Shown here in pieces: positions 1-11,259 of a DNA stretch of 64,000 nt. Positions within the stretch are counted from its first letter, which is position 1, and each line of letters opens with the position of its first letter. Source of the DNA: Auanema rhodensis (Eukaryota; Nematoda; Chromadorea; Rhabditida; Rhabditidae); NCBI GenBank assembly GCA_964057225.1, contig OZ059895.1, forward strand, positions 13,454,001 to 13,518,000, in the 5' to 3' direction. The translations under genes and the position numbers were made by a program. The notes below the pieces were generated by a model. That model ran no database searches. It was not told where the DNA came from and was given only the letters and a program-made list of their open reading frames with translations.

Positions 1-25
1 ATATACTTACCTATTTTTTTCACCC

Positions 26-33
26 TATATAAG
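26..33 (+). promoter_or_regulatory. TATA box upstream of the 211-codon ORF
   Basis: TATATAAG lies about 45 bp before the ATG at 77, with a pyrimidine-rich run (CTATTTTTTTCACCC) just upstream. The spacing would place a start site near 55-60 and leave a very short leader. This suggests that the ORF is transcribed from its own promoter. Confidence 0.45.
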
Positions 34-76
34 CTCAAAATTCACCTCAAGCAGAAAAACTCCCAGCACCACAAGA

Positions 77-712
77 ATGGCACTCGTCTTCCCTCCACCA
101 GCCTGCGAGACACCTATCGCGATGATCAAGGAAAAGTGGATCAAAATACATTCGCTCCAGTTAGAACTACAACAACTGGAGACAACAAACAACAGGACTA
201 AAAAGATAAGAATCCTCCAATCATTTTCGGAGAATTTAGCCAGAGTTACTCTATTAATAGAGACTCTGGAAAGGTTACAATGTTCATGTAACAATGATGA
301 AGAAGAGCTGGCCAAAATGGCGCAAAACTGGTCCGAGGCCACTGCCCGCACCAAGGCCACCATCAACAAACTACGCGAAGAACTAGGCTATCCAGCCTCC
401 GAAAATGTAGCTAGCGCGGATCTCATCCCAAGATGGGCCGCGGAAGAGATCCACAAGAGCTGGACAGAAGAAAGTATGATGGAATCGACTAACCAGTCGA
501 TTAGGAAGGCGGGAGACCTGATCAGCCAGGCCTTAAGGATACTAATGGCGACGCGCGCCACCACTCCGGACCAGAAAAGAAAGAAAATGATGATAGCAGG
601 CCAGGCGACGGAACTGCTGACAGACGTCAGCCTGTTCCACATATGGACGGTCGCCGACCGGCAACCCGCGACTGACTTCCAGCTGGGACAAATCGAGGAG
701 GAAGAAGGATAA
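77..712 (+). CDS. Unrecognised 211-aa helical protein of the left LTR element
   Basis: The ORF starts at the first ATG after a TATA box, in an acceptable context (caagaATGg). The predicted protein is mostly helical and charged, with leucine-rich stretches that could form coiled coils around residues 20-70 and 85-105, and ends in an acidic IEEEEG tail. I see no signal peptide, membrane segment, zinc knuckle or protease/RT/integrase motif. The region is clearly richer in GC than its flanks. Its place just before the 3' LTR would fit an accessory gene, or the only gene of a non-autonomous element. An antisense frame across it (positions 388-642) looks like a shadow. The function is unknown. Confidence 0.55.
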   Translation: MALVFPPPACETPIAMIKEKWIKIHSLQLELQQLETTNNRTKKIRILQSFSENLARVTLLIETLERLQCSCNNDEEELAKMAQNWSEATARTKATINKLREELGYPASENVASADLIPRWAAEEIHKSWTEESMMESTNQSIRKAGDLISQALRILMATRATTPDQKRKKMMIAGQATELLTDVSLFHIWTVADRQPATDFQLGQIEEEEG

Positions 713-735
713 CAGCTGCACGAGGTGAATTCAGA

Positions 736-800
736 GTTTTTCTTCTCTTTTCTTCTCTTTTCTTTTCTTTTCTTTTTCTTTTTATATTGTTTTCATTTTT
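736..800 (+). repeat. CT-rich low-complexity tract
   Basis: Runs of TTTTCTTCTC and TTTTCTTTTC make an almost pure pyrimidine stretch just after the ORF stop, in the presumed 3' untranslated region. From here to 900 the sequence is T-rich with no gene. Confidence 0.7.
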
Positions 801-900
801 TTTTTATATTATTCCTATTACACTATTATTCCTATTCTAGTATTCCAATTCTAATTCATTTATATATATATTTTTTTCTCTTTTGTTTCTTTTCCTAAAA

Positions 901-1032
901 AGGTCTAATTTCTTATAGCTGAGGTCAGCTACTTTTTCAATATAAGGCATGTTCCATACGTGTCTTATAAAGAAGGCGGTTGACAACGTCAACCGACTTT
1001 TGGTTAATGGAATTCAATAAGAAACTAGACCT
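901..1032 (+). other. Nested inverted repeats forming a cloverleaf-like fold
   Basis: AGGTCTAATTTCTTAT (901-916) pairs with ATAAGAAACTAGACCT (1017-1032), 15 of 16 positions with one wobble. Inside sit three more hairpins: AGCTG-AGGT-CAGCT (917-930), TATAAGGCATG with CGTGTCTTATA around a 7-nt loop (941-969, including G-U pairs), and CGGTTGAC-AAC-GTCAACCG (977-995). The fold spans the junction between internal DNA and the 3' LTR (950). It could be an RNA signal of the element or a small structured RNA. No known RNA family is recognised. Confidence 0.4.
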
Positions 1033-1288
1033 GAACTACTTTTTGTATAAATTCAATTATATTTGTAATTAATATTTTGCTATATAAACCCCTGAGAAAG
1101 CAACTAGGTTGGCTTTCTCATAACATGTAGTTTCATTTATTTGATTATTGTATTTTGCTTTTATAGTTGTATTTCCATATTCTGAATAAACTTCTTTTTC
1201 TCTACTCTCTGTTACTTTTACAATGGCATTCACACTATTAAAGTCCATATGGTTACCTAGCCGGAACCCTAGGAACCAATATGGAACG
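950..1288 (+). repeat. 3' LTR of the left element (339 bp)
   Basis: It begins TGTTCCATA and ends TATGGAACG, an imperfect inverted pair that matches the LTR ends of the other element (CGTTCCAT ... ATGGAACG). It contains TATATAAA at 1081-1088, a hairpin just after it (GAGAAAGCAAC with GTTGGCTTTCTC, 1094-1119), and a polyadenylation signal AATAAA at 1185-1190. That order is expected of an LTR. No second copy is in the window, so the LTR call rests on the ends and signals. Internal sequence is not similar to the 366-bp LTR. Confidence 0.5.
1081..1088 (+). promoter_or_regulatory. TATA box in the left LTR
   Basis: TATATAAA lies about 100 bp before the AATAAA at 1185, as expected for an LTR with a short R region. 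Confidence 0.45.
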
Positions 1289-1358
1289 CTAACATGAAAT
1301 TGGAAAAAAAAACAATAACGAGGATAAGTATGTAAATCATTGAATATCAGGTATTTTC

Positions 1359-1477
1359 GCTTACGACCATACCACGTTGAAAGTACGCCATCCCGTCCGA
1401 TCTGGCAAGTCAAGCAACGTTGGGCCCGGTTAGTACTTGGATCGGAGACGGCTTGGGAATCCCGGGTGCCGTAAGCT
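1359..1477 (+). rRNA. 5S ribosomal RNA, first copy
   Basis: The gene is the 5S component of the large ribosomal subunit, made by RNA polymerase III from internal promoter elements. It is 119 nt. The first and last seven bases (GCTTACG and CGTAAGC) pair as helix I. C67-G71 pair with C104-G108 as helix V. The internal box TACTTGGATCGGAGACGG is intact. A run of T follows the 3' end as terminator. This copy has the array consensus sequence and lies 70 bp from the LTR junction. Variant positions in later entries use 5S numbering against it. Confidence 0.96.
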
Positions 1478-1887
1478 TTTCAAATTTTTTTAACGATCAT
1501 ACCACGTTGAAAGTACGCCATGCAGCTGATTTTCAATTTTATCTCTTCAGTAACAAATGTTTTTAATTTTCCAGCAGTTTTACTTAGATAGCTCAACCCG
1601 AGGCATCAAAATATCTTCAATCTTATTTCTATATTACAGTTATAAACCAGTAGTTTATGAACCTTCATCTTAACTTTACTGTTTCTATCTATTTCCTATT
1701 GAAACAAACATTGTTTTAACACTATACAACTGTGAAACCTTTTTTAATTTATTGTATTTGGAGCTCATAAGATTTGATATCATCGAGGAATTTAGATGTA
1801 ACGTAGAAAATTACATAACTAACATGAAATTGGAAAAAAAACAATAACGAGGATAAGTATGTAAATCATTGAATATCAGGTATTTTC

Positions 1888-2006
1888 GCTTACGACCATA
1901 CCACGTTGAAAGTACGCCATCCCGTCCGATCTGGCAAGTCAAGCAACGTTGGGCCCGGTTAGTACTTGGATCGGAGACGGCTTGGGAATCCCGGGTGCCG
2001 TAAGCT
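1888..2006 (+). rRNA. 5S rRNA, consensus copy
   Basis: No difference from the array consensus seen by eye. Confidence 0.96.
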
Positions 2007-2416
2007 TTTCAAATTTTTTTAACGATCATACCACGTTGAAAGTACGCCATGCAGCTGATTTTCAATTTTATCTCTTCAGTAACAAATGTTTTTAATTTTC
2101 TAGCAGTTTTACTTAGATAGCTCAACCCGAGGCATCAAAATATCTTCAATCTTATTTCTATATTACAGTTATAAACCAGTAGTTTATGAACCTTCATCTT
2201 AACTTTACTGTTTCTATCTATTTCCTATTGAAACAAACATTGTTTTAACACTATACAACTGTGAAACCTTTTTTAATTTATTGTATTTGGAGCTCATAAG
2301 ATTTGATATCATCGAGGAATTTAGATGTAACGTAGAAAATTACATAACTAACATGAAATTGGAAAAAAAACAATAACGAGGATAAGTATGTAAATCATTG
2401 AATATCAGGTATTTTC

Positions 2417-2535
2417 GCTTACGACCATACCACGTTGAAAGTACGCCATCCCGTCCGATCTGGCAAGTCAAGCAACGTTGGGCCCGGTTAGTACTTGAAT
2501 CGGAGACGGCTTGGGAATCCCGGGTGCCGTAAGCT
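2417..2535 (+). rRNA. 5S rRNA, variant G82A
   Basis: One change, G82A, in the internal control region. Confidence 0.95.
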
Positions 2536-2945
2536 TTTCAAATTTTTTTAACGATCATACCACGTTGAAAGTACGCCATGCAGCTGATTTTCAATTTTAT
2601 CTCTTCAGTAACAAATGTTTTTAATTTTCCAGCAGTTTTACTTAGATAGCTCAACCCGAGGCATCAAAATATCTTCAATCTTATTTCTATATTACAGTTA
2701 TAAACCAGTAGTTTATGAACCTTCATCTTAACTTTACTGTTTCTATCTATTTCCTATTGAAACAAACATTGTTTTAACACTATACAACTGTGAAACCTTT
2801 TTTAATTTATTGTATTTGGAGCTCATAAGATTTGATATCATCGAGGAATTTAGATGTAACGTAGAAAACTACATAACTAACATGAAATTGGAAAAAAAAC
2901 AATAACGAGGATAAGTATGTAAATCATTGAATATCAGGTATTTTC

Positions 2946-3064
2946 GCTTACGACCATACCACGTTGAAAGTACGCCATCCCGTCCGATCTGGCAAGTCAA
3001 GCAACGTTGGACCCGGTTAGTACTTGGATCGGAGACGGCTTGGGAATCCCGGGTGCCGTAAGCT
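2946..3064 (+). rRNA. 5S rRNA, variant G66A
   Basis: One change, G66A, next to helix V. Confidence 0.95.
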
Positions 3065-3474
3065 TTTCAAATTTTTTTAACGATCATACCACGTTGAAAG
3101 TACGCCATGCAGCTGATTTTCAATTTTATCTCTTCAGTAACAAATGTTTTTAATTTTCCAGCAGTTTTACTTAGATAGCTCAACCCGAGGCATCAAAATA
3201 TCTTCAATCTTATTTCTATATTACAGTTATAAACCAGTAGTTCATGAACCTTCATCTTAACTTTACTGTTTCTATCTATTTCCTATTGAAACAAACATTG
3301 TTTTAACACTATACAACTGTGAAACCTTTTTTAATTTATTGTATTTGGAGCTCATAAGATTTGATATCATCGAGGAATTTAGATGTAACGTAGAAAATTA
3401 CATAACTAACATGAAATTGGAAAAAAAACAATAACGAGGATAAGTATGTAAATCATTGAATATCAGGTATTTTC

Positions 3475-3593
3475 GCTTACGACCATACCACGTTGAAAGT
3501 ACGCCATCCCGTCCGATCTGGGAAGTCAAGCAACGTTGGGCCCGGTTAGTACTTGGATCGGAGACGGCTTGGGAATCCCGGGTGCCGTAAGCT
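3475..3593 (+). rRNA. 5S rRNA, variant C48G
   Basis: One change, C48G. The downstream partial copy in this unit also carries changes (CCACATTG, ACGCAATG). Confidence 0.95.
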
Positions 3594-4801
3594 TTTCAAA
3601 TTTTTTTAACGATCATACCACATTGAAAGTACGCAATGCAGCTGATTTTCAATTTTATCTCTTCCGTAACAAATGTTTTTAATTTTCCAGCAGTTTTACT
3701 TAGATAGCTCAACCCAAGGCATCAAAATATCTTCAATCTTATTTCTATATTACAGTTATAAACCAGTAGTTTATGAACCTTCATCTTAACTTTACTGTTT
3801 CTATCTATTTCCTATTGAAACAAACATTGTTTTAACACTATACAACTGTGAAACCTTTTTTAATTTATTGTATTTGGAGCTCATAAGATTTGATATCATC
3901 GAGGAATTTAGATGTAACGTAGAAAATTACATAACTAACATGAAATTGGAAAAAAAACAATAACGAGGATAAGTATGTAAATCATTGAATATCAGGTATT
4001 TTCGCTTACGACCATACCACGTTGAAAGTACGCAATGCAGCTGATTTTCAATTTTATCTCTTCCGTAACAAATGTTTTTAATTTTCCAGCAGTTTTACTT
4101 AGATAGCTCAACCCAAGGCATCAAAATATCTTCAATCTTATTTCTATACTACAGTTATAAACCAGTAGTTTATGAACCTTCATCTTAACTTTACTGTTTC
4201 TATCTATTTTCTATTGAAACAAACATTGTTTAAACACTATACAACTGTGAAACCTTTTTTAATTTATTGTATTTGGAGCTCATAAGATTTGATATCATCG
4301 AGGAGTTTAGATGTAACGTAGAAAATTACATAACTAACATGAAATTGGAAAAAAAACAATAACGAGGATAAGTATGTAAATCATTGAATATCAGATTTTT
4401 TCGCTTACGACCATACCACGTTGAAAGTACGCCATGCAGCTGATTTTCAATTTTATCTCTTCCGTAACAAATGTTTTTAATTTTCCAGCAGTTTTACTTA
4501 GATAGCTCAACCCAAGGCATCAAAATATCTTCAATCTTATTTCTATATTACAGTTATAAACCAGTAGTTTATGAACCTTCATCTTAACTTTACTGCTTCT
4601 ATCTATTTCCTATTGAAACAAACATTGTTTTAACACTATACAACTGTGAAACCTTTTTTAATTTATTGTATTTGGAGCTCATAAGATTTGATATCATCGA
4701 GGAATTTAGATGTAACGTAGAAAATTACATAACTAACATGAAATTGGAAAAAAAACAATAACGAGGATAAGTATGTAAATCATTGAATATCAGGTATTTT
4801 C

Positions 4802-4920
4802 GCTTACGACCATACCACGTTGAAAGTACGCCATCCCGTCCGATCTGGCAAGTCAAGCAACGTTGGGCCCGGTTAGTACTTGGATCGGAGACGGCTTGGG
4901 AATCCCGGGTGCCGTAAGCT
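4802..4920 (+). rRNA. 5S rRNA, consensus copy
   Basis: Preceded by two gene-less units (4004, 4403). Consensus throughout. Confidence 0.96.
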
Positions 4921-5330
4921 TTTCAAATTTTTTTAACGATCATACCACGTTGAAAGTACGCCATGCAGCTGATTTTCAATTTTATCTCTTCAGTAACAAA
5001 TGTTTTTAATTTTCCAGCAGTTTTACTTAGATAGCTCAACCCGAGGCATCAAAATATCTTCAATCTTATTTCTATATTACAGTTATAAACCAGTAGTTTA
5101 TGAACCTTCATCTTAACTTTACTGTTTCTATCTATTTCCTATTGAAACAAACATTGTTTTAACACTATACAACTGTGAAACCTTTTTTAATTTATTGTAT
5201 TTGGAGCTCATAAGATTTGATATCATCGAGGAATTTAGATGTAACGTAGAAAATTACATAACTAACATGAAATTGGAAAAAAAACAATAACGAGGATAAG
5301 TATGTAAATCATTGAATATCAGGTATTTTC

Positions 5331-5449
5331 GCTTACGACCATACCACGTTGAAAGTACGCCATCCCGTCCGATCTGGCAAGTCAAGCAACGTTGGGCCCG
5401 GTTAGTACTTGAATCGGAGACGGCTTGGGAATCCCGGGTGCCGTAAGCT
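5331..5449 (+). rRNA. 5S rRNA, variant G82A
   Basis: Same variant as at 2417, 2914 bp upstream, marking a duplicated block. Confidence 0.95.
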
Positions 5450-5859
5450 TTTCAAATTTTTTTAACGATCATACCACGTTGAAAGTACGCCATGCAGCTG
5501 ATTTTCAATTTTATCTCTTCAGTAACAAATGTTTTTAATTTTCCAGCAGTTTTACTTAGATAGCTCAACCCGAGGCATCAAAATATCTTCAATCTTATTT
5601 CTATATTACAGTTATAAACCAGTAGTTTATGAACCTTCATCTTAACTTTACTGTTTCTATCTATTTCCTATTGAAACAAACATTGTTTTAACACTATACA
5701 ACTGTGAAACCTTTTTTAATTTATTGTATTTGGAGCTCATAAGATTTGATATCATCGAGGAATTTAGATGTAACGTAGAAAACTACATAACTAACATGAA
5801 ATTGGAAAAAAAACAATAACGAGGATAAGTATGTAAATCATTGAATATCAGGTATTTTC

Positions 5860-5978
5860 GCTTACGACCATACCACGTTGAAAGTACGCCATCCCGTCCG
5901 ATCTGGCAAGTCAAGCAACGTTGGACCCGGTTAGTACTTGGATCGGAGACGGCTTGGGAATCCCGGGTGCCGTAAGCT
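5860..5978 (+). rRNA. 5S rRNA, variant G66A
   Basis: Same variant as at 2946 (2914 bp upstream) and 11141 (5281 bp downstream). Confidence 0.95.
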
Positions 5979-7186
5979 TTTCAAATTTTTTTAACGATCA
6001 TACCACGTTGAAAGTACGCCATGCAGCTGATTTTCAATTTCATCTCTTCAGTAACAAATGTTTTTAATTTTCCAGCAGTTTTACTCAGATAGCTCAACCC
6101 GAGGCATCAAAATATCTTCAATCTTATTTCTATATTACAGTTATAAACCAGTAGTTTATGAACCTTCATCTTAACTTTACTGTTTCTATCTATTTCCTAT
6201 TGAAACAAACATTGTTTTAACACTATACAACTGTGAAACCTTTTTTAATTTATTGTATTTGGAGCTCATAAGATTTGATATCATCGAGGAATTTAGATGT
6301 AACGTAGAAAATTACATAACTAACATGAAATTGGAAAAAAAACAATAACGAGGATAAGTATGTAAATCATTGAATATCAGGTATTTTCGCTTACGACCAT
6401 ACCACGTTGAAAGTACGCAATGCAGCTGATTTTCAATTTTATCTCTTCCGTAACAAATGTTTTTAATTTTCCAGCAGTTTTACTTAGATAGCTCAACCCA
6501 AGGCATCAAAATATCTTCAATCTTATTTCTATACTACAGTTATAAACCAGTAGTTTATGAACCTTCATCTTAACTTTACTGTTTCTATCTATTTTCTATT
6601 GAAACAAACATTGTTTAAACACTATACAACTGTGAAACCTTTTTTAATTTATTGTATTTGGAGCTCATAAGATTTGATATCATCGAGGAATTTAGATGTA
6701 ACGTAGAAAATTACATAACTAACATGAAATTGGAAAAAAAACAATAACGAGGATAAGTATGTAAATCATTGAATATCAGATTTTTTCGCTTACGACCATA
6801 CCACGTTGAAAGTACGCCATGCAGCTGATTTTCAATTTTATCTCTTCCGTAACAAATGTTTTTAATTTTCCAGCAGTTTTACTTAGATAGCTCAACCCGA
6901 GGCATCAAAATATCTTCAATCTTATTTCTATATTACAGTTATAAACCAGTAGTTCATGAACCTTCATCTTAACTTTACTGTTTCTATCTATTTCCTATTG
7001 AAACAAACATTGTTTTAACACTATACAACTGTGAAACCTTTTTTAATTTATTGTATTTGGAGCTCATAAGATTTGATATCATCGAGGAATTTAGATGTAA
7101 CGTAGAAAATTACATAACTAACATGAAATTGGAAAAAAAACAATAACGAGGATAAGTATGTAAATCATTGAATATCAGGTATTTTC

Positions 7187-7305
7187 GCTTACGACCATAC
7201 CACGTTGAAAGTACGCCATCCCGTCCGATCTGGGAAGTCAAGCAACGTTGGGCCCGGTTAGTACTTGGATCGGAGACGGCTTGGGAATCCCGGGTGCCGT
7301 AAGCT
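7187..7305 (+). rRNA. 5S rRNA, variant C48G
   Basis: C48G. Flanked by pairs of gene-less units on both sides. Confidence 0.95.
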
Positions 7306-8513
7306 TTTCAAATTTTTTTAACGATCATACCACATTGAAAGTACGCAATGCAGCTGATTTTCAATTTTATCTCTTCCGTAACAAATGTTTTTAATTTTCC
7401 AGCAGTTTTACTTAGATAGCTCAACCCAAGGCATCAAAATATCTTCAATCTTATTTCTATATTACAGTTATAAACCAGTAGTTTATGAACCTTCATCTTA
7501 ACTTTACTGTTTCTATCTATTACCTATTGAAACAAACATTGTTTTAACACTATACAACTGTGAAACCTTTTTTAATTTATTGTATTTGGAGCTCATAAGA
7601 TTTGATATCATCGAGGAATTTAGATGTAACGTAGAAAATTACATAACTAACATGAAATTGGAAAAAAAACAATAACGAGGATAAGTATGTAAATCATTGA
7701 ATATCAGGTATTTTCGCTTACGACCATACCACGTTGAAAGTACGCAATGCAGCTGATTTTCAATTTTATCTCTTCCGTAACAAATGTTTTTAATTTTCCA
7801 GCAGTTTTACTTAGATAGCTCAACCCAAGGCATCAAAATATCTTCAATCTTATTTCTATACTACAGTTATAAACCAGTAGTTTATGAACCTTCATCTTAA
7901 CTTTACTGTTTCTATCTATTTTCTATTGAAACAAACATTGTTTAAACACTATACAACTGTGAAACCTTTTTTAATTTATTGTATTTGGAGCTCATAAGAT
8001 TTGATATCATCGAGGAATTTAGATGTAACGTAGAAAATTACATAACTAACATGAAATTGGAAAAAAAACAATAACGAGGATAAGTATGTAAATCATTGAA
8101 TATCAGATTTTTTCGCTTACGACCATACCACGTTGAAAGTACGCCATGCAGCTGATTTTCAATTTTATCTCTTCCGTAACAAATGTTTTTAATTTTCCAG
8201 CAGTTTTACTTAGATAGCTCAACCCAAGGCATCAAAATATCTTCAATCTTATTTCTATATTACAGTTATAAACCAGTAGTTTATGAACCTTCATCTTAAC
8301 TTTACTGTTTCTATCTATTTCCTATTGAAACAAACATTGTTTTAACACTATACAACTGTGAAACCTTTTTTAATTTATTGTATTTGGAGCTCATAAGATT
8401 TGATATCATCGAGGAATTTAGATGTAACGTAGAAAATTACATAACTAACATGAAATTGGAAAAAAAACAATAACGAGGATAAGTATGTAAATCATTGAAT
8501 ATCAGGTATTTTC

Positions 8514-8632
8514 GCTTACGACCATACCACGTTGAAAGTACGCCATCCCGTCCGATCTGGCAAGTCAAGCAACGTTGGGCCCGGTTAGTACTTGGATCGG
8601 AGACGGCTTGGGAATCCCGGGTGCCGTAAGCT
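8514..8632 (+). rRNA. 5S rRNA, consensus copy
   Basis: Consensus. Its spacer begins the form with the shortened TTTCTATTTCC stretch. Confidence 0.96.
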
Positions 8633-9037
8633 TTTCAAATTTTTTTAACGATCATACCACGTTGAAAGTACGCCATGCAGCTGATTTTCAATTTTATCTC
8701 TTCAGTAACAAATGTTTTTAATTTTCCAGCAGTTTTACTTAGATAGCTCAACCCAAGGCATCAAAATATCTTCAATCTTATTTCTATATTACAGTTATAA
8801 ACCAGTAGTTTATGAACCTTCATCTTAACTTTACTGTTTCTATTTCCTATTGAAACAAACATTGTTTTAACACTATACAACTGTGAAACTTTTTTTATTT
8901 ATTGTATTTGGAGCTCATAAGATTTGATATCATCGAGGAATTTAGATGTAAAGTAGAAAATTACATAACTAACATGAAATTGGAAAAAAAACAATAACGA
9001 GGATAAGTATGTAAGTCATTGAATATCAGATTTTTTC

Positions 9038-9156
9038 GTTTACGACCATACCACGTTGAAAGTACGCCATCCCGTCCGATCTGGCAAGTCAAGCAACGTT
9101 GGGCCCGGTTAGTACTTGGATCGGAGACGGCTTGGGAATCCCGGGTGCCGTAAGCT
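9038..9156 (+). rRNA. 5S rRNA, variant C2T
   Basis: Starts GTTTACG. C2T leaves a T-G wobble with G117 in helix I. Confidence 0.94.
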
Positions 9157-9562
9157 TTTCAAATTTTTTTAACGATCATACCACGTTGAAAGTACGCAAT
9201 GCAGCTGATTTTCAATTTTATCTCTTCCGTAACAAATGTTTTTAATTTTCCAGCAGTTTTACTTAGATAGCTCAACCCAAGGCATCAAAATATCTTCAAT
9301 CTTATTTCTATATTACAGTTATAAACCAGTAGTTTATGAACCTTCATCTTAACTTTACTGTTTCTATTTCCTATTGAAACAAACATTGTTTTAACACTAT
9401 ACAACTGTGAAACCTTTTTTAATTTATTGTATTTGGAGCTAATAAGATTTGATATCATCGAGGAATTTAGATGTAACGTAGAAAATTACATAACTAACAT
9501 GAAATTGGAAAAAAAACAATAACGAGGATAAGTATGTAAATCATTGAATATCAGGTATTTTC

Positions 9563-9681
9563 GCATACGACCATACCACGTTGAAAGTACGCCATCCCGT
9601 CCGATCTGGCAAGTCAAGCAACGTTGGGCCCGGTTAGTACTTGGATCGGAGACGGCTTGGGAATCCCGGGTGCCGTAAGCT
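9563..9681 (+). rRNA. 5S rRNA, variant T3A
   Basis: Starts GCATACG. T3A opposes A116 and breaks one helix I pair. Confidence 0.94.
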
Positions 9682-10086
9682 TTTCAAAATTTTTTAACGA
9701 TCATACCACGTTGAAAGTACGTCATGCAGCTGATTTTCAATTTTATCTCTTCAGTAACAAATGTTTTTAATTTTCCAGCAGTTTTACTTAGATAGCTCAA
9801 CCCAAGGCATCAAAATATCTTCAATCTTATTTCTATATTACAGTTATAAACCAGTAGTTTATGAACCTTCATCTTAACTTTACTGTTTCTATTTCCTATT
9901 GAAACAAACATTGTTTTAACACTATACAACTGTGAAACTTTTTTTATTTATTGTATTTGGAGCTCATAAGATTTGATATCATCGAGGAATTTAGATGTAA
10001 AGTAGAAAATTACATAACTAACATGAAATTGGAAAAAAAACAATAACGAGGATAAGTATGTAAATCATTGAATATCAGGTATTTTC

Positions 10087-10205
10087 GCTTACGACCATAC
10101 CACGTTGAAAGTACGCCATCCCGTCCGATCTGGCAAGTCAAGCAACGTTGGGCCCGGTTAGTACTTGGATCGGAGACGGCTTGGGAATCCCGGGTGCCGT
10201 AAGCT
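10087..10205 (+). rRNA. 5S rRNA, consensus copy
   Basis: Consensus. Followed by CTTTTCAAAATTTTTT rather than CAAATTTTTTT. Confidence 0.96.
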
Positions 10206-10611
10206 TTTCAAAATTTTTTAACGATCATACCACGTTGAAAGTACGCAATGCAGCTGATTTTCAATTTTATCTCTTCCGTAACAAATGTTTTTAATTTTCC
10301 AGCAGTTTTACTTAGATAGCTCAACCCAAGGCATCAAAATATCTTCAATCTTATTTCTATATTACAGTTATAAACCAGTAGTTTATGAACCTTCATCTTA
10401 ACTTTACTGTTTCTATTTCCTATTGAAACAAACATTGTTTTAACACTATACAACTGTGAAACCTTTTTTAATTTATTGTATTTGGAGCTAATAAAATTTG
10501 ATATCATCGAGGAATTTAGATGTAACGTAGAAAATTACATAACTAACATGAAATTGGAAAAAAAACAATAACGAGGATAAGTATGTAAATCATTGAATAT
10601 CAGGTATTTTC

Positions 10612-10730
10612 GCTTACGACCATACCACTTTGAAAGTACGCCATCCCGTCCGATCTGGCAAGTCAAGCAACGTTGGGCCCGGTTAGTACTTGGATCGGAG
10701 ACGGCTTGGGAATCCCGGGTGCCGTAAGCT
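10612..10730 (+). rRNA. 5S rRNA, variant G18T
   Basis: CCACTTTG in place of CCACGTTG. G18T likely breaks a helix II pair with C60. Confidence 0.93.
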
Positions 10731-11140
10731 TTTCAAAATTTTTTAACGATCATACCACGTTGAAAGTACGCAATGCAGCTGATTTTCAATTTTATCTCTT
10801 CCGTAACAAATGTTTTTAATTTTCCAGCAGTTTTACTTAGATAGCTCAACCCAAGGCATCAAAATATCTTCAATCTTATTTCTATATTACAGTTATAAAC
10901 CAGTAGTTTATGAACCTTCATCTTAACTTTACTGTTTCTATCTATTTCCTATTGAAACAAACATTGTTTTAACACTATACAACTGTGAAACCTTTTTTAA
11001 TTTATTGTATTTGGAGCTAATAAGATTTGATATCATCGAGGAATTTAGATGTAACGTAGAAAATTACATAACTAACATGAAATTGGAAAAAAAACAATAA
11101 CGAGGATAAGTATGTAAATCATTGAATATCAGGTATTTTC

Positions 11141-11259
11141 GCTTACGACCATACCACGTTGAAAGTACGCCATCCCGTCCGATCTGGCAAGTCAAGCAAC
11201 GTTGGACCCGGTTAGTACTTGGATCGGAGACGGCTTGGGAATCCCGGGTGCCGTAAGCT
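11141..11259 (+). rRNA. 5S rRNA, variant G66A
   Basis: First gene of the second 5281-bp block; counterpart of 5860. Confidence 0.95.

Larger units (their letters stand above)
1..1288 (+). mobile_element. 3' part of an LTR retroelement at the left edge of the 5S array
   Basis: The stretch ends in a 339-bp LTR whose end abuts the 5S spacer at 1288/1289. Its 5' end lies outside the window. It holds one ORF (77-712), a pyrimidine-rich tract, nested hairpins and the 3' LTR. The LTR ends (TGTTCCATA ... TATGGAACG) are a near-inverted pair and match the end style of the element at 16334-23319. The base before the LTR is a short purine-rich tract ending AGGCA, like AGGGCA before the other element's 3' LTR. 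The direct array sequence after it is CTAACATG, so CTAA could be the target duplication, but the left copy is not visible. Retroelement identity is inferred from the ends, since no gag or pol domain is recognised. Confidence 0.55.

Noticed and set aside
3-12. ATACTTACCT as the 5' end of U1 snRNA
   Set aside because: The match stops after ten bases and no U1 structure follows.
25-369. Minus-strand 114-codon frame opposite the 211-aa ORF
   Set aside because: Hydrophobic shadow of the plus-strand gene; the plus frame has the TATA box and ATG context.
880-1010. Spliced-leader RNA gene (AAAAG/GTCTAA donor and ACTTTTGG Sm-like site)
   Set aside because: The hairpin order does not fit an SL RNA, and the region is better explained by the LTR junction.
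1069-1413. Minus-strand 114-codon frame
   Set aside because: It crosses the LTR/array junction and an rRNA gene.
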